Origin: Astropecten irregularis
Taxonomy: Eukaryota; Echinodermata; Asteroidea; Paxillosida; Astropectinidae
Assembly: GCA_963971285.1 (NCBI GenBank)
Contig: OZ020245.1
Location: 16,382,983 to 16,446,982, forward strand
Direction: 5' to 3'
DNA length: 64,000 nucleotides
Shown here: positions 48,492 to 58,900 of the stretch, one piece after another
How the letters are laid out: each line of letters starts with the position of its first letter
Numbering within the stretch: the stretch's first letter is position 1
Translations under genes and position numbers: made by a program
The notes under the pieces: generated by a model
What the model was told of the DNA's origin: nothing
What the model saw: only the letters and a program-made list of their open reading frames with translations
Database searches by the model: none

Positions 48492-49957
48492 TGATTATTA
48501 TCAAAACATAAAAAGGAAATAATTACATTAAGTATATTATAAGTACATGTACAGTATACTATTTTTCACATAATTATAAAAGGCGATGCAAAATGTCCGA
48601 CGCTTTTGTATTAGTGACGTAATTATAGGGATATCCGTACCCCTGGGTGAGCGTCCCCCCTCCCCCACCTTTGAAATTTGTCGCGATTTTTAAAGAATTG
48701 CCATTATAATTTTGACACTCACATTGTCTCCCTGGCCCCGAGTCCACCCTCCTCCTCCAAAAAAAATGGTGTACCCCTTGTACTCCCTGTCTCCCTTAGA
48801 AATCTGATCAAGTATCTTACCTTCTCTGATTTGGATCCGACCAGAATGTTTATCCGAAGTTAAAAATGATGTTGAAATCTACTTACAAAACAGTTGAAAT
48901 ACTCCTGACATTGAAATAATTATAACTTAAAAATCTACAACTATACATAATAATCAGCATTGAAAGGTGCGCGGTGAACAAAGGAAATTGATTCTAGTAA
49001 TTATTCGTAAGGTTGAGACCTTCGATGTCGTCAATTCGATTTTTTAATTGTCATTCGAGCGGAAATTTTATTTAGTTAAAAGTGAAAAACTCAAGGAACA
49101 ATTTTGTTTGTTATTATTTAGCTATAGTAAAGTGATTGTTTTCGTTTGCTTTTTCGTTTAGTTCAGATAGCTCACATTAATTCGTGGTGCACGCAGTCGA
49201 AACTGTGATTTATTGAAGGAAGCTCATGCAATTTTATGCTGAGCGACAATCAGTTTTAGTAATTACAGTATAATTATGTTGCGGGCCTCTAGCTCTTTAA
49301 CCTTTTTTTTTTTTTTACAGTAATCCGTGGGTATAGGGTGTCAGACAAAAGTACAAAAATAATTGAACAACGAAATAAAGAACAAAATCCCAAGATTTGT
49401 TTCTTTGTGCAGTGTCTGTATCGGAAGCAGCACCACCGTTGACCGCAAGGGATAGGAAAAGGCATGATGCATAATCAAAGGTGCTGCGTGGCTTCAAATT
49501 ACCACAGACTGGACAGGTCCATGTGCTATTTTTAAAAACCAATCAGTCTCGCGCGCGTTATACCAAGCGAACCGGCCGAAGCCCTCCCCCTTAGGCGCTT
49601 GCTCAAATCATGGAGGATTATTTGAAATATTTATGAGCTCGGGGTATGACTTTTTTTCTAACCATGGTTGGATGAACCATGCATGACTGTGTGCAGCAGT
49701 GAAGTTATTTTGACAATTCATGGTTTGCATAATAGATAATGAATCATAAACAATATCGAGCATATTTTTTTTATCCATGAGCGAGTGGACTTTCATTCAT
49801 ATAAGCCACTATAAATTATTATAACTTCGTTAACTAAAATAAAACTCGCCGTTTTCCATGCACAACAAGGCCAGAATGCCAATCAATGTATAGAATTAGA
49901 AGGCTTCATACTGCACTCAGCTGGAAGATAAGGAATTAATGATATAAGGCAAATTCC

Positions 49958-50300
49958 TTAAAGGTAGTATCATACTTTGGTAAGAAACCAAAACAGAAAT
50001 GTTCACAGATTTACGTATAACGAACAGGGTATAAGATATAGAAACATGCTGTTAAAGTTTTTTTCCGCCTGAAATGGTGTATTTGTCCAGAAATAAATAA
50101 AACAAGGACCGAAAATCTTTTTCATCTTTTAAAAGATAAAAAATAAAAAATACTATGGCTGTTTTTCACTGTTTTCTCAAAAAGTGGGCACCGTATGGGA
50201 CTGAAATTTTCACAGATGACTGTTACTGTATCTGTCTTGATATTTGTGCCCATGAATCTGAATTTCTTTTATAAAAACCAAAGTATGATGTTACCTTTAA
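49958..50300. mobile_element. TTAAAGG-family MITE, best-preserved copy
   Basis: Begins TTAAAGGTAGTATCATACTT and ends AAGTATGATGTTACCTTTAA, giving inverted ends bounded by TTAA. 343 bp. Confidence 0.75.
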
Positions 50301-50549
50301 AAAGGTAAAAACTCTCGTATTAATATATATCATATAGAATAACATCCATCTGATGAGAGTTCAGAAGAGATAAACAACGAATAATACTATAAAAGAATTA
50401 TACTATACCTGCATGATTGTACTAACTTTCCTTCCATACAGGAATTATTCATACGCATCAACCTTGACCTTATACACTTCAACTCCGAAAACAATAAAGT
50501 AGAAAGTAAAAGAAAAGAAGATATAGGCCTAGTCATAATTATAGTGTTC

Positions 50550-50897
50550 ACTCTTTGTCTGATCAAACTTGAATAATAAACATGTGAACATTTGAGCTCA
50601 ATCGGACATCATTCTGAGTCACGAGAAAAAAATCAGTAGCGAAAACCCGATCGACTCAATTTTTCTTATACAATACAATCCATACAATGGTTTTGATCTT
50701 ACCCCGAGATCAAAGCTGTTTTCGGTCGTTGTTTTACTAATTTCTGGATAAATACACCATTCCGGCCGGGCGGAAATAATTTTAATGGCCGATATGTTTC
50801 TACCAGCACCATCTTCTTTACGAAATTTTCTGGGAACATTCCTGTTTGGGTATAATGTTACCAATCCTGTACTAGTATACAATATATATACCTTTAA
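50550..50897. mobile_element. TTAAAGG-family MITE, second subfamily
   Basis: Contains CATTTGAGCTCAATCGGACA, TCTGGATAAATACACCATTC and an end TATACCTTTAA. The left limit is approximate. Confidence 0.5.
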
Positions 50898-51932
50898 GTT
50901 TATTTTGATTGATTAATTATGGGAGTGTTCGTTATTATGACAATAAATTCGTTTGTATGTTTTGTTGATTTGTTCCTGGTTCTCCCCTAGAATCATTGGC
51001 ACTGCAGTCACTGCTCAGTAGAGATGGGAATCTGAACGGTTCTCCTCATCCTATGCGCCATTAGGCTATAAACTGAGGTTCTGTAGCAAAGTGTAGCGTT
51101 TACAGTAAGTTAGTGCTGCTGTACGAGTGAACTTCAGCCGGGTATGTGCGGCCGAGAGCTTAATGTACGTTTAAACTTTAATGCAGATGAAAAGTATTTA
51201 ATACTGCTCATCGTCGATCTTGTGTTAGACTCACTCAAAATGATTGGCACATGCGACTATGACAAGATGAAAACTCTGAGTTGTAGTTGCAACTTGCGGC
51301 TGGGAAATCATACACAAAATTAATGAGAAGTTGTTTTTCAGTCCAGATTTCTACAGAAACATCGAGCCGTTATTTCTTATCTCCTTATAATTAAAACGCA
51401 TACATTACATTAACATTACATTTTTTTTCTACAATCGATATCGCTCAATGACGGAAGAATATCTCCCTTGCCAATAGTTTTATTTATTATTTTTTCGATG
51501 AACAATTAAGTTAACTTAGTAATACGCCACTCATAAACCAGTTCTTATTGTAGTCAACTTTCCAAAAACAAATCCATTACATCGCGTCGGAAAGTAATCA
51601 TAAAAATAATTTACATTATTGCCATGAAGCAAAGATTTAAGAGTAATGAATCACCAATACTAGATTATTCTGTAGGATGTCACATAATATTATTTTATTG
51701 GAGATAAAGTTATAACTCATACTAGATAGAAAATGTTATGCTTCGCATTTCGCACTAAAAAACAAAAAAGCAAGTAGCGCTTTACCATCTTTGGTTCATC
51801 TAAGATTCCTATATTTAACAGAGGGCGCTATTTCCAATTTTGAGGCCAAGTCCGAATTATTTCAGTGCGGCCTGGATACATACCATGCACAGTCGTTTCC
51901 GATTTCAAGCCCTAGCCAAGGAATCGAACATA

Positions 51933-52156
51933 GGGCCTTTACGAAACCTGGCTTGAGACTAGGCTTGATACTTTATATTTCGCTACCGCCATTTGAGGCC
52001 CACAAAACGAAATGAAAGGATTTGGCCACATGATGAAGCCAAAGAAAGGCTCCAGCTTCGCCATGTATCTCAAGCCCTTCATTTCATTTAGGAAACAAAA
52101 TGGCAGTAGCAAAATAAATCCAAAGCCTAGCCTCAAGCCTCATTTCGTAAAGGCCC
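51933..52156. mobile_element. Foldback MITE upstream of SPATA45
   Basis: Ends GGGCCTTTACGAAA and TTTCGTAAAGGCCC, continuing GGCTTGAG/CTCAAGCC, are inverted repeats flanked by ATA on both sides. It ends 199 bases before the SPATA45 start. Confidence 0.75.
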
Positions 52157-52355
52157 ATAGTGCACGTGGCTGATTCAGTTGCTAGGGACGGTTGCTATTG
52201 GTAAATAAATAGCGCCCTCAATTGATATCACTTGCATAAAATGTGTACAACTTCTACAAACTCGGAGTTGATGAGTTGTGTGTGTGTTGTCCTCTTGAAA
52301 ATATTCCGTTAATTGGCGAATTTATAATAGAAAAAAAACACAAAACCGTCACAAA

Positions 52356-52625
52356 ATGTCAAAGGACTCAGCACAGAATGGCGGCAGTGAGAAGCCCACT
52401 ATGCATGAGATCAACATGCAGCGAGAATCGTGGTGTGCCGTGGAGAAGAACAGTCGGCAGGATTGGTGCCGTGCTGAACGGAAACACGACAAGAATGCCT
52501 TGAACAGCTCCGTGTTCAACGAGAGCCAATCCCAGCCGGACAGCGAGTCAAGGTGTACCTTTGAAGTTAATGACAGAACGCACAGGGAGAGAAGACATTT
52601 CCCGAACAAATCATGTAAGAAATGA
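52356..52625 (+). CDS. SPATA45: SPATA45-like small sperm protein
   Basis: An 89-residue open frame starts in a good context (A at -3). The block MHEINMQRESWCAVEKNSRQ followed by a WCRAERKH segment and the end motif ERRHFPNK match vertebrate SPATA45 (about 98 residues), which I recall as LLEEINKKRES-x-CLVERSNQ, VQKRHF and ERKHFPPK. Its position next to and converging on TATDN3 is the same as in human, which supports orthology. SPATA45 is testis-enriched and I recall it being reported among sperm axonemal microtubule inner proteins. No signal peptide or membrane segment is seen. A possible donor (AATCAT|GTAAGA at 52614) could splice to an acceptor ending at 53442, replacing the last residues SCKK with SYYSHLAI; the unspliced form ends at the TGA at 52623-52625. 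Confidence 0.82.
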   Translation: MSKDSAQNGGSEKPTMHEINMQRESWCAVEKNSRQDWCRAERKHDKNALNSSVFNESQSQPDSESRCTFEVNDRTHRERRHFPNKSCKK

Positions 52626-52697
52626 TATTTAGGCCTAGTAGAAAATGTCACTTATAAAAATACAAGTTATATGTTTACCCAGCCAGGAACAGGACCA

Positions 52698-52846
52698 GGG
52701 GCCGATTTCACTAACGTTTGCGATCATCGCTAAAGCCCAAATCCATCGCTAAACGGAAAATTGCTATGCAAAATAGCGATTGATTTTCCGTTAAGCGATG
52801 TATTTTGGCTTTAGCAATGATCGCAAACGTTAGTGAAATCGGCCCC
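52698..52846. mobile_element. Foldback MITE downstream of SPATA45, near-perfect hairpin
   Basis: Two 64-base arms pair with about four mismatches around a loop of about 20 bases; the ends are GGGGCCGATTTC and GAAATCGGCCCC. AGGACCA flanks both sides (52691-52697 and 52847-52853) as target duplication. Confidence 0.88.
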
Positions 52847-52979
52847 AGGACCAAGGGCAAGGCAAGGGGGCGGCGTCAGCCCATGTTCCCTAATTAAAAC
52901 CACTTGATGATTTTTAATTATGAATGTACCATTCTGAACTCGGTGCAGCTTAGACATTGTTTGACTTGGACCCGTAAAC

Positions 52980-52989
52980 AATAAATAAA
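52980..52989 (+). promoter_or_regulatory. Candidate polyadenylation signals for SPATA45
   Basis: Two overlapping AATAAA hexamers lie about 355 bases after the SPATA45 stop. Using them would place the hairpin element at 52698-52846 inside the 3' UTR. Confidence 0.4.
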
Positions 52990-55761
52990 GTAAACAGGGC
53001 CCAGATACACACTAACACAGCCTGAGCTAAACGTTACACCAGGGGTCGATTTCACAAAGCCCTGCGATCGATCGTAATGAGTTACGAAGGATAACCCATT
53101 GTTGGGGGCATATCCCAGGTTCACTTAGGGCTGATAGTGCTAGTCCCCTTATCTCTAACTCAGTACCCCTACCCTCTCATTATAAATGTTGATCATCAAA
53201 ATGGGTCAAGTCGTACCCAAGTTAACTGCAAGTTATTAAATTCGTACCCAAAAATGACTTGGGTACGAGTTGACCTTGGTACGAGATGACCCCAAATCAT
53301 TATGATCAATCTCAAATTTGAGGCACTCTGACCCCTAATTGTGATTACACTGTGTAATGTTTTTTGTAATTTTCATCCAGTATCTAATATTAAAACCTGT
53401 GCATTACTCATTCTTCAATATCATGTCATTGTTCTATCACAGATTACAGTCATCTAGCAATATAACTACCGACTAGAAGACAAGACAGGGTCATGTGCAA
53501 CACATCAACGAACAAGTAGACACTTTCATTCCTTGCATCATCACCTGCTTGAGACAGACGGGGAAACAGTCTGGCATCTTCAACCTTATTGGGGAAAGTA
53601 TAGAACTGAAACAACCAAGTCAACTCCACGAAGATTGATCTGCAGTTGGGGCTCAATATTACCTGGCTTTGGCTTGAAATCTTATGAGTGTCTATTCAAA
53701 GCAGCCATAGCCATTAGCATTATCATGTGTATACATTCAAGCCATAGCCAAGTGATTGGATTCCAGACATTCGTGTACATTTACTCTTCAAAGCCCTGAC
53801 CTGTCATCACAAAACGGGTGGCAAGGTAACTGATCATTCAATAGGCCATTTGGTTGACCTGTGACCACTTAAAATTCCCAAGTACACACTGTATCTCCAG
53901 AATGTCAAATCAGAGGTTTATTTAACTTACTCATTTGCCTTACTCAATTATATAATATTTGTTTCATTTTAGTTTAAAATTTTTATAATTAAGAGTAGAC
54001 TACCATCCCATATTGTTGTGTCATTGCAGAATGCAGATATCTGTACATGTACATTGTAGGCAACTACATGTTTTTCAATTTGAACAAAATCATTGTTATC
54101 AGATCTTGATTATTGATGGCCAGCAAAACAAAGGAACACAAATAAAAAGGAAAATTGGACATTTCAGAAACTGCTTTTTATACAACAAACAGTATTTTTG
54201 TTCAGGGGCATTTTCTCATTTACCGAGATTCCAATATTGTATTTGTAAATCACAGGTCACAAGCCATCCATTTGCAGTTAAAAAATGTTTTTACCAAAGC
54301 TAATTTTATCACTTTTTAGACTTTATTATATTATTGTGGTTAGTTTTAAACGCTACATGTATTAAGTTTCAGTTTATGCGAGGTTGAACAATATGTATTA
54401 AAATGGTATGCTTTGGTTTTACTATTCCGTTTCATATAAACAATTTCTTTTGCACAAAAAGTTCATTTTTGTTTTGAATGCTTAACTCACTGTTGATCTT
54501 AATTTACCATTTTCTTACAAAAAATAACAATGTAAAGATGTAACAACTGTATTTGTATCATTTGTTTCATTGATTTATTTCATTTCCTGAGCAGTCAGAC
54601 AGTCAGTGTAATTGCACAGTGTATACAATTAATGTTTTCACTGCATTTCATAATTTAACAACATGGGATGCTGATGCAAGGATTTTGTCTGATAAGAACA
54701 AAATGTGAACTTTATGTTCAGTAATTTCTCTATTTTAGTGATTTTGATCTACCAATTTTGACAGTGAACTGATGAAACAATCAAAATTCAAATCTGAAAA
54801 CAGAAATCAGTGTTTGACAATGGACTTTTGTGTACAATCATTGGGTTGTAATAAAAATAATATATTTTCTAATTCAGTAACATAATATACGTTGTGACTT
54901 TCATTACACACAAAGTTGAAAAGATTAAAATCAATGATTCCCAACATGAGCAACAACAAATTGTGTAATGTGACACTACAGCTCAACAGACCAAGTACCA
55001 TAAACACTGTTAAATTCTGTTTAATGTTTATTCATACATGTACTTGTGGAAAAACTTAATCAGTCAGCTGATAAGGGGTTTATTTGAACAATTGAGCTTT
55101 TTCAATTTAAATAACCATGATCAACAGAGGTAATTTTTAATGAATTTATTTTGGTTTGATGATTAACATTACAAGGCTATGCAATCGAACCACCAGAACA
55201 AATGATACATTGTAATTTACAGATTTGAGATCAAGAAATAAAATTTGCAGTTTTAACTGGAATATTTTGCTTTGTGTTGAATTTCAGTCACCTAATGAGT
55301 ACATGTATATACAATGGCAAGGAAAAGGTTTGCAAGGAATATTGTACATGGTATGTGCATTTCCAGAAATCATGAAAACCTTCAAAGCATTTTGTAGATT
55401 TTCACACAGTGTAGAGTGTTGATCATTTGCCCATAATTCTCTATTTAGCAAAGCCAATCCACCAGGCATAGACCCTTTTTGTGCATAGCCTGCCTACGGG
55501 ACTTCGTGCTCTAAATTTTAGCGCAAACTATCTTACAATGCTTTCAAAATCTTATATACCTTCTCAGCACACTTCCAATCTGTTCATGAAAAGTTCCATA
55601 GGCCTGAGAGTAACTGAACAAAGCAGACTGCCCATGAAATTGAAGGCTTGATGAATCCCGACTCTAGTAAATTTTCCATCATAACAGTTTATAGCAGCAT
55701 TTCTTCAGCCAAACGTACAAAGTTGCTGTTATGCAATTTTCAGTGATCCACAAGTTGCCTA

Positions 55762-55767
55762 TTTATT
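55762..55767 (-). promoter_or_regulatory. Candidate polyadenylation signal for TATDN3
   Basis: AATAAA on the minus strand about 53 bases past the TATDN3 stop, implying a very short 3' UTR. Confidence 0.5.
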
Positions 55768-55819
55768 CCTCCATTTGGTGGAGCTGCTATTACAGTGTGC
55801 AAAGGTTATTTGCTTTTGG

Positions 55820-55963
55820 TCACTTCTGCATCAGCTTGCGCAGTTTGGGGAATAACCTCAGAGCATTTTCTGTCGTGGTCCGCATAACTTCCTCTGCTGT
55901 AGTACCCTTGACCTTGGCTATGTATTCGCAGCAAATGTGAATATTCCGAGGCTCGTTTCGGGT
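55820..55963 (-). CDS. TATDN3: TATDN3 exon 9: C-terminus
   Basis: TCATCAAACAG|ACCCG opens 47 codons and a TGA stop (55820-55822). [20 protein letters not shown] and [16 protein letters not shown] match the vertebrate C-terminus. Confidence 0.96.
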   Translation of the reverse strand, partial: TRNEPRNIHICCEYIAKVKGTTAEEVMRTTTENALRLFPKLRKLMQK

Positions 55964-58900
55964 CTGTTTGATGAAAGAAACGCAACAAGAAGATACTTCT
56001 TATCAAAACAATGAAAACAAAAATGAAAATAATTAACCCCCATGATGAATGATCTGGCTCCTTTGGTAAGTGTGGTATCCTGAATACCACAATATACCGG
56101 AGTGTGGTTTGTAAGGTAATGCTTGGTTTTATGATCCAGTTCATTTTAAATAGGATAGATGCAATGCGTAAGGACCTGGGGCCAATTTCATAAAGCTACT
56201 GAAGCACAAAATTTGCTTATTAAGCTTGAACATTCTTCCTTGATCAAACAGGATTACCAACCAAATGTTCATGTGATGTTTACTGCTTTTGACTTGTATT
56301 CAGCCATTGTTTGCTAAGCATAAGTTTCGGACTGGCATACTGATTTTACTGACCAAGGTTTTGGATGCTTTGACACATTTTGGTGCTTAGGCAGCTCTAT
56401 GAAATCGGCCCCTGGTTGCAATTATAATATACATGTACATGTACCTGTTTCTCTGCACCAAGAGCCGGGGAGTCAGTCTCCAGGAGAATTCTGTCTAAAG
56501 GAAGCTGCTTCACCAGTTTCTGCTTCTTAACCAAACACAAATAAATATCAATATATGAAAACAAAATGGATAACATGCAATATCAAATTTAGTCTAAATA
56601 TGCTTTTCATGCAATTGGAGCCACAATGTTGACATCAACCGTACAGGTTTGGTTGATCAAGGATGTTTTGATATTGCACTTACAGTGGGCAATTCTTAAA
56701 GGGCAGAAGAGAAATTGACTGATGATAAACCTTCAAAACCAGAACCATACAGGGAAGTTGGATGGACCAAAGAAACATATGAATGACAGGGACTTGAACT
56801 CCATACTTATTTGAAATCATACCAGTAATTTCATCATTTAATCCTTCCCTATGGTGATGGGGGCCTCCTCAAGTTTGCTAAGGTTACAAGTCCGAAGTCT
56901 ATAATTATCATCCATGGATGTCTGGGGTTCATATTCCACTTATTTCATTCTTTGCTCACCTAAAGACCAACTATTCCTACCTGTTCACTCCTGACGATAG
57001 AGGGCGGTATAGAGAAGTAATAGCCGCACTCTATGCCTAACATGGCATTGGAGGGCCGGCCATCAAAGGCATGGAGTAATACATGTTCTGCTCCTGAGAA
57101 ATACGATGGCAAAGGAAAAACAAAATTAATCATAAATGCCTTTCCAAATGTGAACAATGAGGGCGTTTTCCTAAAAGAAACAATGTACAGTACACATGTA
57201 TAATGTACAGGATACATGTTTCTATGCAATGTTCAAGAGCAGCCTTTGGCACAAGAATGTCTTAATAAAAAAAAAACATAACATAATAATTACTTAACTT
57301 CTGTTATATAAAATGATCTTATTTGAAAAAAGAAAGAAAAAACAACGATTATATTTCGGAGGTTTAGAGATTTTAGACACAAAGCACCTTATTGGAGCAA
57401 AAAGATCACCTTGTTCTTTCAGCAAATTGATGGTTGGTCTTCCTGCAGATCTGGAATGGACATTTCTGAAAGAAATTAAAATGATGTTATTCCATTCATC
57501 TTCGAAATAACCCATCAATTTAATGAATGCTAGTCAATCACACAGAGTGAGTGAGGTCCAACTGTTACACTATAGTGTTATGAGAGGTGGTTATTAAAAC
57601 ACCTTAAGGTTCAATAGCTGGTGGCTGTATTAACTACAAACGTGAAGTTATGTTGATTTGTGGTATTTGGGCAGCTACTGAACATTATCAAACTTTGTGA
57701 CAGACTGCCACAATAATCAAACAGTTATAGCACCTCTGATTCTCTGAATAAGGCATGTTACCAGTCAAAATTTCATACAATCGGGATACTGCTTGTGACT
57801 GGTTGGCTGCTTGCTGCATTTTACTTAAGAGGAAAACTCACTGAGCGCTCGTTTCTGAGAAGCAGCTCCCTTAAATTAGAGTCCCGTTCAGGCTGACACG
57901 TTGTGAAGTTTCCTGCTGTTGGCTTTTCAATTTCAAAGGCCCAGTCAGGCGTAGAAGCTTCTTGTATATTTTTTATTACTCTGTACTCACAATGGGAGGT
58001 CCAGTTTCTTGGCAAGCTCAATCTGTCTCATCAGAACCTCTCTCTGCTCTTGCTTCTCCATGTCAGTTTTCACAAAGCGAGGCGTAAAATCCAGTCCCAC
58101 CTGATCAGTAAAAAGATTTAATATGTTGAGTTCTGAAATAGAGTGTTGTTTCCATAGAAATTCAAAGGCAATACTGCTTTGAAATTTGGCAAGCTTATTT
58201 GACAAAAGAAAAAGCATGGTTCCAGAAAGACTACGGTGCCCCTGGCCACAACCTAAGTGCCCCTGGTAAGTTTCTTTGTGCTTGTTAGTCCAAAATTGCT
58301 TTTAATTGATCTAATTTGAAATCAAACATCACTGCACACAGGTGGATATTGGCAAATTTGGTCTGATTTTCTTTTTTATTCCTTAGTATTTTATCAAAAT
58401 ATTCGGCCAAAGCACAAATTGTGTATCTTTACCTCACCAATGGCAACCAGCTGATCCCTGTGGCTTTCAATGAATTCAAGAGCGCCCTCAATGTCAGAGT
58501 GGCGTACACCTCTTTGTTCACCAGTGGGATCACCCTAATAAAGAAAACAAACTAATAATGAGTATCATTGAAAAGTGAACAAAGAAAAATTGACTAGAGT
58601 GGGATTCGAACCAGCGACCACAAGAAATACCGTACCGGCGCTCGTGCCAACTAAGTTAGCCAGCCCTATGATGGTGGTGTCCCTAATAGTCAATTATCTT
58701 TGTTCGTTTGGCAGGCAGAAGCCATGAAACCACGCACATACAGCTACCGGCGCGGTATGTCCCAAGGATAGTTTAAGATACTTGCATCACGACCAATGTT
58801 GCAACCTGAGAAACAGTATGACGGGGGATCACTCAAAGAGGATACAGCTTTTTAATCTAATAACCATCACTACCAACTCCCAACAATTGTACAAGCAGAG

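Larger units (their letters stand above)
47575..52355. other. Divergent spacer between TOGARAM1 and SPATA45
   Basis: Both genes read outward from this 4.8-kb spacer, so it must contain both promoters. It includes copies of the TTAAAGG family (48180-48491, 49958-50300, about 50550-50897) and a foldback element at 51933-52156. No CpG-dense block, clear RFX X-box or coding exon was recognised by eye. Confidence 0.6.
52626..55819. other. Convergent spacer between SPATA45 and TATDN3
   Basis: Contains the foldback MITE at 52698-52846, a fragment of the GATTTCACAAAG element near 53041-53140 and otherwise AT-rich sequence. No further gene is recognised. Confidence 0.6.

Noticed and set aside
53450-53799. 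Open frames on both strands downstream of SPATA45
   Set aside because: No recognised domains; antisense products look random and neither has convincing splice support apart from the possible short SPATA45 terminal exon.
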